In this document: piece after piece, positions 1-7,917 of the stretch
Position numbering within the stretch: position 1 is the first letter of the stretch
How the letters are laid out: the number at the start of each line of letters is the position of its first letter
Assembly (NCBI GenBank): GCA_902584015.1
Contig: CACHYG010000003.1
Coordinates: 1-63,463 of the forward strand
Length of the DNA stretch: 63,463 nucleotides
Source of the DNA: an uncultured Pelagibacteraceae bacterium
GTDB lineage: Bacteria; Pseudomonadota; Alphaproteobacteria; Pelagibacterales; Pelagibacteraceae
Reading direction: 5' to 3'
Notes under the pieces: generated by a model
Told to the model about the DNA's origin: nothing
The model's input: the letters and a program-made list of their open reading frames with translations, nothing else
Database searches by the model: none
Translations under genes and position numbers: made by a program

Positions 1-1
1 T

Positions 2-853
2 TACTTTGGTAATAATGATGAGGCAAACTGGATTTATAATTTTTCATTACCTCCCCTTTTGGTTCATTCATTATTATTTGAAGATAGTAGAAAAATAACT
101 TCTTGGAGTAAAAAATTGCCACAAAATAAATTGGGCAATAGTTATCTAAACTTTATTGCATCACATGACGGGATTGGTATGAGGCCAGTTGAAGGTCTTT
201 TAAATAAAGATGCCATCAATAAAATGTTTAAAAGGTTAAAAAAAAACGGTGGAGAATTTTCGTTTAGAAAAGTCCAAGGAAAATCAAAAAAGGTATATGA
301 AGCTAATATTACCTTGTTTAATGCATTTCAAAAAACTGATACCGATCCTAAAGGAAAGTACCATTATGCAAGATATCTATGTGCTCATGCAATAATGATT
401 TCTTTTGAGGGTATTCCAGCAGTTTACTTTAATTCAATGTTTGGAACTTCAAATGACATTAATAAATACATTATTTCAAATAATAAGAGAGATTTAAATA
501 GATATAAATGGAGTGCAGAACGTTTGAATAAATTATTAAAAAATAAGAACTCAAAGCATTATTTAATTTACGAGGAAATAACAAATTTATTAAATATCAA
601 GCGAAAAAATAAAGCTTTTCATCCTAATGCATTAAGAAAAACGATGAACCTTGGACCAAAGATATTTGCATTTAAAAGAATAAGTTTAGATAAAAAACAA
701 ACTGTTATGTGTATTTCTAATTTAAGTTCAAAAACTCAAAATATTAAAATTCAACTAACAAATAAAAAGCACAAAGAATTAATAATTGGAGCTACGGTTA
801 GTAAAAATAATATTACTTTAGATCCTTTTCAAACTATTTGGCTATCCAATTAA
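2..853 (+). CDS. GH13 sucrose-phosphorylase-like enzyme, 5'-truncated
   Basis: The reading frame is open from base 2, so the gene starts outside the window and only the C-terminal part is seen. The fragment resembles the sucrose phosphorylase / glucosylglycerate phosphorylase branch of glycoside hydrolase family 13. An IASHDG motif fits GH13 conserved region IV, whose Asp stabilises the transition state; the nucleophile and acid/base would lie upstream. The GIPAVYFNSMFG segment and a terminal beta-sandwich also fit. These cytoplasmic enzymes reversibly phosphorolyse a glucosyl disaccharide or compatible solute. The exact substrate cannot be told from this fragment. Its stop interlocks with the stop of the convergent gene. 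Confidence 0.75.
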   Translation, partial: YFGNNDEANWIYNFSLPPLLVHSLLFEDSRKITSWSKKLPQNKLGNSYLNFIASHDGIGMRPVEGLLNKDAINKMFKRLKKNGGEFSFRKVQGKSKKVYEANITLFNAFQKTDTDPKGKYHYARYLCAHAIMISFEGIPAVYFNSMFGTSNDINKYIISNNKRDLNRYKWSAERLNKLLKNKNSKHYLIYEEITNLLNIKRKNKAFHPNALRKTMNLGPKIFAFKRISLDKKQTVMCISNLSSKTQNIKIQLTNKKHKELIIGATVSKNNITLDPFQTIWLSN

Positions 854-2982
854 AATTTATTAGATATTTCTAAATTTGCACCATAATCTGGGATTTCACC
901 CATAAAATTATAATTTGAACTCATTTTGATATCAAAACCATTTAAGTCACGATTATAATTCAAAGATGCTTTATCATTGTCAAAAGTCAAAGCATATTCG
1001 CTGTTATCATCAGGTATATAGCCAAATCCTAAATATAAAGTGTCACTATGGGAATTATCACTCTGATTTCTCTCATAGATGGTCATTATGGATAAACCGT
1101 CCTCAGTTATTAAATCAAATCCTATATTTGCTCTTATGTTCTTTGAGTCTTGGTCTATAGACTTTGTGTATTCTGTAGTTTCAGAAAGATAACGATACGT
1201 GGCATCTGATGAAGGGCTAAAATCCAGTCCAACCTCTAATCCACCGTTTGGCTTAAATGTGAGTGAATCAAAATCAAGGACATCACTAACCGTAAAACCA
1301 GTAGATATCATTCCAGTTTCGATAATTTGGTTTTTATAAACTAATGCAGTACTTCCAGTTTCTCTATATTTAGATAATTCTGTATAACTAAGATCAATTC
1401 TTAAGTTCGGAGCAAAGTTAAATTTCTCCTTTTCATATATTGTAAAATAATTAATTGATCCAAAAACTTGTGCGCCATCTCTTTCACCAGCATGGTAGTT
1501 TGTTGTAGTTTTTCTAAGAGTATCAGTTTTTAGTGTACCTATACCAAGAATTCCTTCGATAAATCTTTCATCATCTTGAGGAAAGGTTCCATAAAATGAC
1601 AAACTATTTGAAGTGGTATCTAACCAAGATCCAGATGAACCAACATCAACCCTATCTCTGCCAAGTCGAAGTGCATAGCCGTATAATTTGTTTTTACTTA
1701 TCTTTTTATCCATACCAATTGTAATACCTTTGCTGCTAATATCTTTAGAGGATGATGTAGATGTATCACCAGTCTTACCAATGCTTACACTACCCTCACT
1801 CCAAAAAGACCAATTATCAGATAATTTATCCAGTACCTCATTTGTTTTATTAGATACTGGGACAACTTTTGATAAAGATGCCATCATTGAATTTGAAAAG
1901 TTAAATTTAATATTTTGATTACTTAATTTATCGTTAGCTCTATGACGTCTTAACCAATACATTCGATTAAGAACTGGTGTTGTTGCATGTATAACAATTT
2001 GTTTTGCTGTTGCAGTTTGAGACTCGATTGAGCTTAAAATATCTTTACCCTCATCAGAAGTAGTTATTGGATCATCACAAGCACCATCAATTACGCTCCA
2101 ATTACAACTTAAGTTAAATTCATGAACTTTATCATTACTATCATCAAGGATAAACATTTTACTTCCATCATTACTAAAGACAAGTTCTCTTGAATCTGCA
2201 CTAACAGAACTTACATCGAAGGTACCTTCAAGAGATAAAGTAGAAACATTATAAGGTGTAGTTAACTTAAACTGAGAAATCTTATTCTCATCTTCAGCAC
2301 CTCTAATGGTATACATTTTAGTACCATTGTAATTAAAAGTAACTCCATCTATGTAATCGTGAGAAGAACTTAGGTCTTCAGTATTAAGATGAGTAGTTTC
2401 TGAGCTAAGATCAAATGGTATAGCTAGTGAATATTCATGAATACGATGTTGAGCTTCATTTCCTGCACCAGCAACAAACATTCTGGTACCGTCATTATTA
2501 AATGCAACTGAATTTGCTCTTATTTCTTGGCCAGAAATATCATATCTACCATCAAGGTTAGCAGTTGAAATATCAAATGCAGTGGTTAGTGACCAGTAAT
2601 CTATTTTCTTATTACCGGCATGACCAGCAATAAACATTTTTGTACCATCGTTATTGAACACTACTTGTGATGGTACAAGAGCATTTTTATTATCTGAGTG
2701 AACTCCAGTTACATGTATTACTTTAGTATTGTTTTCGGTTGCAGTTGAAATGTCATAAGGGGTAGTTAATATAAATTCTACAACTACATCCAATTTATTA
2801 TCTGGGTTTCTTGTAATATACATTTTTGTACCATCATTATTAAATGTAAGTCCAAGGTCCTGGGTGCCTGTCTCGATTGATTTACTTTGCACAAAGCTTG
2901 GTTCGGCTATTGCTTTAGAAAAAAATAGTGAAAAAGAAAAAAGTAAAACTATAAAAACTGAACAAAGATTTTTTAACGTCAT
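850..2982 (-). CDS. Probable autotransporter: beta-propeller passenger with C-terminal beta-barrel
   Basis: A 710-residue exported protein. Residues 1-26 form a signal peptide ending in KAIA. Residues about 40-290 hold five repeats of 52-62 residues, each with an F-N/S-N/Y-D/N-G-T/S-K/R-M-Y/F core (at 47, 109, 161, 216 and 269) and a trailing L-T-x-P/A-F/Y-D/N-I/V/L-S element, as in a beta-propeller. A linker (about 300-385) follows. From about 390 to 710 there are alternating aromatic and polar strands ending in Phe, as in autotransporter or outer-membrane barrels. Inference: the barrel displays the propeller on the cell surface. Ligand and role are unknown. The barrel assignment is by pattern, not by a profile match. 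Confidence 0.65.
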   Translation of the reverse strand: MTLKNLCSVFIVLLFSFSLFFSKAIAEPSFVQSKSIETGTQDLGLTFNNDGTKMYITRNPDNKLDVVVEFILTTPYDISTATENNTKVIHVTGVHSDNKNALVPSQVVFNNDGTKMFIAGHAGNKKIDYWSLTTAFDISTANLDGRYDISGQEIRANSVAFNNDGTRMFVAGAGNEAQHRIHEYSLAIPFDLSSETTHLNTEDLSSSHDYIDGVTFNYNGTKMYTIRGAEDENKISQFKLTTPYNVSTLSLEGTFDVSSVSADSRELVFSNDGSKMFILDDSNDKVHEFNLSCNWSVIDGACDDPITTSDEGKDILSSIESQTATAKQIVIHATTPVLNRMYWLRRHRANDKLSNQNIKFNFSNSMMASLSKVVPVSNKTNEVLDKLSDNWSFWSEGSVSIGKTGDTSTSSSKDISSKGITIGMDKKISKNKLYGYALRLGRDRVDVGSSGSWLDTTSNSLSFYGTFPQDDERFIEGILGIGTLKTDTLRKTTTNYHAGERDGAQVFGSINYFTIYEKEKFNFAPNLRIDLSYTELSKYRETGSTALVYKNQIIETGMISTGFTVSDVLDFDSLTFKPNGGLEVGLDFSPSSDATYRYLSETTEYTKSIDQDSKNIRANIGFDLITEDGLSIMTIYERNQSDNSHSDTLYLGFGYIPDDNSEYALTFDNDKASLNYNRDLNGFDIKMSSNYNFMGEIPDYGANLEISNKF
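2114..2844 (-). repeat. Five-fold beta-propeller repeat in the autotransporter passenger
   Basis: Five degenerate tandem units of about 155-185 bases encode the FNNDGTKMY-type blades. They are visible in DNA as recurring stretches reading cat-ttt-t-gtacc-at on the plus strand. The units differ at many positions, so this is an old protein repeat and not a recent tandem duplication. Confidence 0.7.
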
Positions 2983-3041
2983 TAAATACTCTCAACATTA
3001 TTTTTAATAATTTATGGATAATTTGTTTTAAATGTAAAGTT

Positions 3042-3485
3042 TTAATGACAACTAATATTGAACTTCTTTAATCTCCAATAATTATATGGCCAAGGGGTTA
3101 AAAACCCTATTATAAGCATAATTGGTACAACCCACCATGTAAGTATCGCGCCGCCAGTAAGTAGATAATCAGTAAAATTCATTGCAATTTCCATACTGAT
3201 CATAGAGATAAAGCTCATTCCTAATGCTGTTTTTAGAGCATTAGAAAATTTAAAATTTTGCTTTAATAAAATTATAGTTTCTAAAATAATACTTGTTATC
3301 AAACCATTAATGATTGCAAGTGTCATAATACCTAAAACAGGAAATGGTATTTTAGTTATTTGAAAAAATAAAATTGTTCCAAAGTCACCAATTGCGCAAC
3401 CTAACAAACACCAAGCAGTATTTTTTGCACTTCTTCTCCAAGTATGTTTACAATTCCAATTAAATTTAATAGCTTCAGAACTCAT
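3042..3485 (-). CDS. DUF4396-family integral membrane protein
   Basis: A 147-residue protein with about four hydrophobic segments (roughly 24-44, 50-74, 84-110 and 113-137). The N-terminal CKHTWRRSAKNTAWCLLGC stretch and the GDFGT motif are characteristic of the DUF4396 family. The paired Cys and His residues beside the first membrane segment could bind a metal, but this is unproven. The gene lies 12 bases downstream of a secreted cupredoxin, so the two are probably cotranscribed and may act together in copper handling. That is inference from neighbourhood only. Confidence 0.7.
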   Translation of the reverse strand: MSSEAIKFNWNCKHTWRRSAKNTAWCLLGCAIGDFGTILFFQITKIPFPVLGIMTLAIINGLITSIILETIILLKQNFKFSNALKTALGMSFISMISMEIAMNFTDYLLTGGAILTWWVVPIMLIIGFLTPWPYNYWRLKKFNISCH

Positions 3486-3497
3486 AGTTAAAAAACT

Positions 3498-4001
3498 TTA
3501 GTCTAGATTAACTGCTGCAATCATGCCAGCTTGATAATGACCAGGAACATTGCATGCAATCTCTATATCAACAGCATTTTCAAACTTCCAAATTATAATT
3601 CCTTTTTCTTTAGGAGCTAACAATACACTATTACTATGAGAATGACCCATAGATTTATCCATTGCAGCCATTTTATGCATTTGATCCTTGTCAATTTTAT
3701 CACCTAATAATATTTCGTTCTCAACCATTTTTTCCATTTCTGGCTGATGTTTAAGGTGCATCATTGCATTTGCTATATTAAATTCATGTACTAATTCACC
3801 TAAATTACTAACTTCAAATTTGATTGTTTCACCTTTTTTAATATTAAATGAATTTGGCTCATAATAATTATCATACATTTTAACTTTAATTGTTCTTGAT
3901 ACATCTGATGATTTACCTTTAGATCCAATTTTCATATTTTTGTCAGCAAAAGATACGGAACAGATTAGAAGAGCAAATATTAAATAAATAGTTTTATTCA
4001 T
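3498..4001 (-). CDS. Secreted cupredoxin-domain copper protein
   Basis: A 167-residue periplasmic protein with a signal peptide (residues 1-19, ending VSFA). Residues about 36-167 form a plastocyanin-like fold. His72, Cys150, His155 and Met160 are placed as type 1 copper ligands, with the typical C-N-V-P-G-H-Y-x-A-G-M ending. Residues 79-122 insert a Met- and His-rich loop (MMHLKH, QMHKMAAMDKSMGHSH) that may bind extra copper. The family includes electron carriers and periplasmic copper carriers; the loop favours copper storage or delivery. It is followed closely by the DUF4396 membrane protein. Confidence 0.8.
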   Translation of the reverse strand: MNKTIYLIFALLICSVSFADKNMKIGSKGKSSDVSRTIKVKMYDNYYEPNSFNIKKGETIKFEVSNLGELVHEFNIANAMMHLKHQPEMEKMVENEILLGDKIDKDQMHKMAAMDKSMGHSHSNSVLLAPKEKGIIIWKFENAVDIEIACNVPGHYQAGMIAAVNLD

Positions 4002-4063
4002 ATCGACTAGTTATCAAAAATTTTAACCAATTAAGATGGTCAAAATTGACTTATATATTATAT

Positions 4064-5125
4064 TTAGCAGTTTTTAATTGAAGTAGATATGTTCTTAATT
4101 AGATCAAAATATAGAGTTTTTCCTTTAGTCAAAGTTGCGCCTAAAGGATCTAAAACACCCATATTTATATTTGTATCTTTTGCAATTGTTTCAACAATGT
4201 TGGGATTAAATTGTGGCTCTGAAAGAACACATGTAACTTTTTCATGTTCTATTACTTCTCTTATTTCAGAAAGTTGTTCTGCACCAGGTAAAACATCTGT
4301 ATTAACAGTCAACGCACCAATAATATTTACCTTAAATCTTTTCTCAAAATATTGATAAGCGTCATGAAACACTACAACTTTAGCATCTTTGTTGACATCT
4401 GATTTAACTTCTTTAATCATTTGATCTAACTCTTTTAAAGCTTTCTTGGAATTTGCTTTATAGATTGAACTGTTTTCTTTATCTAATTTTGATAATTGGT
4501 TTGTAACCTTTTTAACAATAGTTTTTGCATTCATTGGATCTAGCCAGATGTGTGGATCAAACTCACCATGTCCGTGTCCATGGTCGTCATGTCCGTGATC
4601 ATCATGATCATCTTTTTTAGCTTTTTTATCATGATCGTGATCATCGTGGTCATCGTGATCTTCTTTTTTAGCTTTCTTGTCATGATCATCATGATCGTCA
4701 TGATCATCTTTTTTCTTTTTTCCATGGCCGTGATCGTCATGGTCGTCATGATCTCCAAAAATATTTCTTTCTCTAAACTTCAATTTTTTAATTCCACTTT
4801 GGTTCATCAATTCAAATTTTACAGAGTTCTTTGATATAGACTCTAAAGGTTTTTCTAAAAATTCCTCAATTCCCTCTCCTACGTAAACAACCATATCTGC
4901 TTCTTGCAACATTTTTGCGTGAGATGGTTTTAAACTAAATCCATGTGGAGAATTATAACCATCAACTATTAAATCAGGTGTTCCAACTCCATCCATAATA
5001 TAGCTTACTAAAGAATGTATTGGTTTTATTGATACAACTACCTTTATTTCAGCTTTTAATGAAGAAAAGTAAAATAATATTGAAACTAGTGATAATATAA
5101 AAGGGATTTTTGATTTAATTCGCAT
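4064..5125 (-). CDS. znuA: Zinc ABC transporter substrate-binding protein ZnuA
   Basis: A 353-residue periplasmic zinc-binding protein of the cluster A-I family. The signal peptide covers residues 1-25. Metal ligands are visible as His61 (SPHGFSLKPS), His192 (DPHIWLDP), a His in VVFHDAYQYF and an Asp in GVLDPLG. Between the first two lies a long His/Asp/Lys loop (residues 125-187, 17 His), the hallmark of ZnuA and thought to capture or sense zinc. It is divergent from znuC-znuB-zur across 75 bases carrying two Zur-type palindromes, so zinc starvation should induce it. Zinc rather than manganese is supported by the His loop and the adjacent Zur. Confidence 0.95.
   Translation of the reverse strand: MRIKSKIPFILSLVSILFYFSSLKAEIKVVVSIKPIHSLVSYIMDGVGTPDLIVDGYNSPHGFSLKPSHAKMLQEADMVVYVGEGIEEFLEKPLESISKNSVKFELMNQSGIKKLKFRERNIFGDHDDHDDHGHGKKKKDDHDDHDDHDKKAKKEDHDDHDDHDHDKKAKKDDHDDHGHDDHGHGHGEFDPHIWLDPMNAKTIVKKVTNQLSKLDKENSSIYKANSKKALKELDQMIKEVKSDVNKDAKVVVFHDAYQYFEKRFKVNIIGALTVNTDVLPGAEQLSEIREVIEHEKVTCVLSEPQFNPNIVETIAKDTNINMGVLDPLGATLTKGKTLYFDLIKNISTSIKNC
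4565..4753 (-). repeat. His/Asp-Lys low-complexity repeat in znuA
   Basis: The DNA is built from cat/gat/ttt-type codons encoding DHDDHDDH blocks separated by short Lys-rich spacers (KKKK, KKAKK, KKAKK). The near-identical DHDDHDDHDxKKAKK units indicate expansion by slippage or unequal recombination, so loop length may vary between strains. Long open frames on both strands here are by-products of the repeat. Confidence 0.85.
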
Positions 5126-5134
5126 AATTATAAA

Positions 5135-5153
5135 ATTGTTATATTATAACAAT
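5135..5153. promoter_or_regulatory. Zur operator, perfect 19-base palindrome
   Basis: The sequence ATTGTTATATTATAACAAT is a perfect 9+1+9 inverted repeat. Its GTTATA-N-TATAAC core matches the known Zur box form of proteobacteria. It lies 9 bases upstream of the znuA start and between znuA and the znuC-znuB-zur operon, so one Zur dimer could repress both directions. Confidence 0.8.
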
Positions 5154-5155
5154 GC

Positions 5156-5168
5156 GTAATATTATAAC
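5156..5168. promoter_or_regulatory. Second, weaker Zur-type operator
   Basis: GTAATATTATAAC matches the GTTATA-N-TATAAC core at all but one position. Its centre (5162) is 18 bases from the centre of the strong site (5144), on nearly the same face of the helix, as expected for two cooperating dimers. It lies nearer znuC and may set repression of the plus-strand operon. Confidence 0.5.
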
Positions 5169-5200
5169 AAACTATAATAGTCAACTATTAAATTTGAGAT

Positions 5201-5950
5201 ATGAAAGAAAATAATAACACTCTCGTCAAATTAGAAAATACTGGCGTACAAGTTGATAAAAAATGGCTTGTAAAAGGTGTTTCTTTTGAGGTTCAAAGAG
5301 GAAAAATTATAACTTTAATAGGTCCAAATGGTTCTGGAAAAACAACTACCGCTAAACTTGCTCTTGGGATTCATAAGAATATAGAGGGAAAAGTTCATAA
5401 ATTTACAGATAAGATTGGTTATGTTCCACAAAAAATTTCAATTGATTGGACGTTACCTCTTAGAGTATCAGATTTTATGCTTCTGACGGAAAATCTTAAA
5501 AATAATGAAATCGATACTGCATTAGACCTAACCGGTGTCAAACACTTAAAAAATAACGATTTAAGAAATTTGTCTGGTGGAGAATTTCAAAGAGTTTTAA
5601 TTGCAAGAGCAATAGCTAAAAAACCTGATCTTCTAGTACTAGACGAACCAGTTCAAGGAGTTGATTTTAAAGGAGAAATTGCTCTTTATGAATTAATTAA
5701 AAAAATCTCTGAAAAATTAGATTGCGGTATATTATTAATTTCTCATGACTTACACGTGGTAATGTCAGCTACAGACTATGTAGTATGTTTAAATGGTCAT
5801 GTTTGTTGCTCAGGAACTCCACAAGCTGTTGCTAATGATAGTAAATATAGAGAGTTATTTGGTGATCGAGCTTCAACAATTTTGTCAGTTTACGAGCATG
5901 ATCATGATCACACCCATTCTACAGATGGAACAATAGAAACTAAAAAATAA
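5201..5950 (+). CDS. znuC: Zinc ABC transporter ATPase ZnuC
   Basis: A 249-residue ATP-binding subunit of the zinc importer. Walker A is GPNGSGKTTT (41-50), the signature LSGGE starts at residue 124, Walker B is LLVLDEP (144-150), and the LISHDLH switch histidine follows. The C-terminal tail has a small His cluster (YEHDHDHTH), which is common in ZnuC. The stop is followed with no gap by the znuB start (TAAATG). The divergent znuA supplies the binding protein, so the full transporter is encoded here under shared Zur control. Confidence 0.95.
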   Translation: MKENNNTLVKLENTGVQVDKKWLVKGVSFEVQRGKIITLIGPNGSGKTTTAKLALGIHKNIEGKVHKFTDKIGYVPQKISIDWTLPLRVSDFMLLTENLKNNEIDTALDLTGVKHLKNNDLRNLSGGEFQRVLIARAIAKKPDLLVLDEPVQGVDFKGEIALYELIKKISEKLDCGILLISHDLHVVMSATDYVVCLNGHVCCSGTPQAVANDSKYRELFGDRASTILSVYEHDHDHTHSTDGTIETKK

Positions 5951-6754
5951 ATGTTTGATGATTTTTTCATAAGAGCACTTACTGCGGGTCTTGGTTTAGC
6001 ATTCGTTACAGGACCCTTAGGTTGCTTCGTGATCTGGCGAAGATTATCTTTTTTTGCAGGTACATTAGCCCACTCAGCATTGTTAGGGGTAACACTCGCT
6101 TTTTCTTTTGATATAAATATTTCTTTCTCTGTTTTATTAGTTTCTTCTGCAATAGCTTTAATTCTATTACGGTTGCAGAAAACTACAAAATTACCCGGTG
6201 ATGCTTTGTTGGGGCTATTAGCACATTCATCTTTGGCAATTGGATTGGTAGTAATTGGATTTCTATCTTACATTCGTTTTGACATAATGGGTTTATTATT
6301 TGGTGATATACTAGCTGTTAATAAAAAAGATTTGTTAGTTATATGGGTTGGGGGAGCAATAATATTATTGATACTTAAAATTATTTGGAAACCTTTATTA
6401 GCATCGACTGTAAATTATGAGCTAGCAGAAGCAGAGGGAATGCAACCAGAAAAAGTAAATATTATTTTTACAATATTAATGGCTGCAATTATTGCTATAT
6501 CAATCAAAATGGTTGGGATATTATTGATTACAGGCATGCTGATAATACCAGCTGCAATGGCAAGAAATTTAGCAAACAATCCTCAACAAATGGTGGTTTT
6601 ATCCATTATAGGTGGCATCTTAGCTGTTCTTGTTGGTTTATTTTCCTCAATGCAATTTAATTCAGCATCCGGCCCTTCAATTATAACAGCAGCATTATTT
6701 TTATTTATATTATCTTTTTTAAAAATAAATAAGTTTAGACAATTGAAAAAGTAA
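5951..6754 (+). CDS. znuB: Zinc ABC transporter permease ZnuB
   Basis: A 267-residue ABC-3 family permease with about eight or nine hydrophobic segments. Family features are the FFAGTLAHSALLG segment near residue 35, LPGDALLGLLAHSSLAIG near residue 85 and the cytoplasmic coupling region AEAEGMQPEKVN near residue 160. It forms the membrane channel of the ZnuABC importer. It starts directly after the znuC stop and is followed 22 bases later by zur, so it is translationally coupled and cotranscribed with both. Confidence 0.93.
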   Translation: MFDDFFIRALTAGLGLAFVTGPLGCFVIWRRLSFFAGTLAHSALLGVTLAFSFDINISFSVLLVSSAIALILLRLQKTTKLPGDALLGLLAHSSLAIGLVVIGFLSYIRFDIMGLLFGDILAVNKKDLLVIWVGGAIILLILKIIWKPLLASTVNYELAEAEGMQPEKVNIIFTILMAAIIAISIKMVGILLITGMLIIPAAMARNLANNPQQMVVLSIIGGILAVLVGLFSSMQFNSASGPSIITAALFLFILSFLKINKFRQLKK

Positions 6755-6776
6755 GATGAGCTTGGTAAAATAGATT

Positions 6777-7175
6777 ATGACTCAAAAAATTGATTTCCTT
6801 TCAAAAAACCAACAAATAGTTTTAGAAATTATTGAAAAAGCTAAAGAACCTTTAAAAGCTTATTCAATTCTATTTAGTGTCCAGAAAAAAGGGATTAAAG
6901 CGCCTCCACAAGTCTATAGAGCTCTTGATAGATTAATTAAACTTGGGAAAATTCATAAAATTGAGAGTAAAAATGCCTTTGTAGCATGTAAAAACGATAG
7001 TTGTACCATATCTAACGCAACAGCTTTTTCAATATGTGATAGCTGTGAAATGGTTACAGAAATAAGCAATCCGAAACTTTCTAAATATTTAGCTAATTTT
7101 CAGGATAAAACTGGTATGAGATATAATAAGTATAATTTAGAATTTTTTGGATTATGTAAAAAATGTAAAAAGTAA
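6777..7175 (+). CDS. zur: Fur-family zinc regulator, Zur-like
   Basis: A 132-residue winged-helix repressor. The DNA-binding domain (about 1-65) has the PPQVYRALDRL recognition segment. Structural zinc cysteines are Cys87/Cys90 (ICDSC) and Cys127/Cys130 (LCKKC). Of the usual sensor-site ligands, His60 (in IHKIES), Cys71 and Glu95 are present. The position normally holding a His, between Cys71 and Cys87, is Asn80, and an extra Cys76 lies nearby. The protein has only one histidine. The znu operon location and the two palindromes upstream argue for zinc control and autoregulation rather than iron control. Confidence 0.88.
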   Translation: MTQKIDFLSKNQQIVLEIIEKAKEPLKAYSILFSVQKKGIKAPPQVYRALDRLIKLGKIHKIESKNAFVACKNDSCTISNATAFSICDSCEMVTEISNPKLSKYLANFQDKTGMRYNKYNLEFFGLCKKCKK

Positions 7176-7178
7176 AAC

Positions 7179-7517
7179 ATGATATTTTTTACATTTAAAG
7201 TAATCGTAGCAGCATTAATAATAGCTTTTTCTAGTTGGTTATCTGGTATTTACCCAAAATTAGCAGGATTTATTATTGCATTACCAATCGTCTCATTAAT
7301 AGCAATTTTATTTTCATACTACGAATACAAAGATGTAGATAAAACTGTAACTTTTACTAAGAGTATATTAATTGCGATACCAGTAAGTTATTTGTTCTTT
7401 TTGCCTTTTTTCTTTTCAAAATCTTTGGGTATGAATTTTTATCTAATTTATGGATCAGGAATACTTTTATTGGTAATCGGCTATTTAATTCATAAATATT
7501 TTGTTTCTTTCATCTAG
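7179..7517 (+). CDS. Small membrane protein downstream of zur
   Basis: A 112-residue protein with about four hydrophobic segments (near 3-22, 26-46, 62-82 and 88-108). There is a short charged loop (YYEYKDVDKT) in the middle and no soluble domain. It resembles small DUF3147-type membrane proteins, but I cannot assign the family firmly. It starts 3 bases after the zur stop, so it should be cotranscribed with znuCB-zur. A role in zinc homeostasis is possible only by association. Its 3' end overlaps the convergent gene by 8 bases. Confidence 0.6.
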   Translation: MIFFTFKVIVAALIIAFSSWLSGIYPKLAGFIIALPIVSLIAILFSYYEYKDVDKTVTFTKSILIAIPVSYLFFLPFFFSKSLGMNFYLIYGSGILLLVIGYLIHKYFVSFI

Positions 7518-7917
7518 TATTCTTTAACGCGGTAATTAAATATTTTAAATCCAAATTACAATCTTTATAACCTCTTTTTACTACATTTAAATATCTTTCA
7601 GTTGGATACCTAAATTCAGTCTTATCAACCATAGTATAGGTCATCATTTTTTTATTATAATAATTGATATAGATTTTTTTGTATAAAATTGGAAAATCCT
7701 CATAAAGATCTAATTTTTTCTCATCACTTTTTGAAATTTCAAAAATACCACCTGGAACAATTGAATTTTTTTTTCTTTCTATATCAGCGGCTCTATATTT
7801 GCTTCTAAAAGTAAGTTTAAAGTCCTTAAGGTTATATTTTTTTAAAAATATGGAATCTTTGCACCTTCTTTTCATTTGAAAGTGATTTAAATTACTTCCG
7901 TAAGCAAAATAAAGCAT
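7510..7917 (-). CDS. Gamma-glutamylcyclotransferase-like (AIG2-fold) protein
   Basis: A 135-residue protein opening with LYFAYGSNLNHFQMKRRC, the substrate-binding Y-G-S-N loop of the gamma-glutamylcyclotransferase / AIG2 fold. IVPGGIFEISKSDEKKLDLYE in mid-protein fits the family's GxxxxIs...L...E pattern. Members release 5-oxoproline from gamma-glutamyl amines or peptides; the substrate here is not known. I place the start at the ATG ending at 7917, which shares one base with the upstream TGA (TGATG), rather than at a TTG one codon earlier. It is coupled to the CinA-like gene. Confidence 0.7.
   Translation of the reverse strand: MLYFAYGSNLNHFQMKRRCKDSIFLKKYNLKDFKLTFRSKYRAADIERKKNSIVPGGIFEISKSDEKKLDLYEDFPILYKKIYINYYNKKMMTYTMVDKTEFRYPTERYLNVVKRGYKDCNLDLKYLITALKNTR

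Noticed and set aside
966..1918. Plus-strand open frames inside the autotransporter gene
   Set aside because: Antisense shadows with no domain character and no ribosome site; the minus-strand gene has a signal peptide and repeats.
4540..4834. Long open frames on both strands over the znuA His loop
   Set aside because: They arise from the repeated cat/gat codons; the predicted proteins are low-complexity Met/Ile/Val strings in the shadow of znuA.
6777..7175. Naming the Fur-family protein as iron regulator Fur
   Set aside because: It lies in the znu operon, and the palindromes upstream have the Zur GTTATA-N-TATAAC core.
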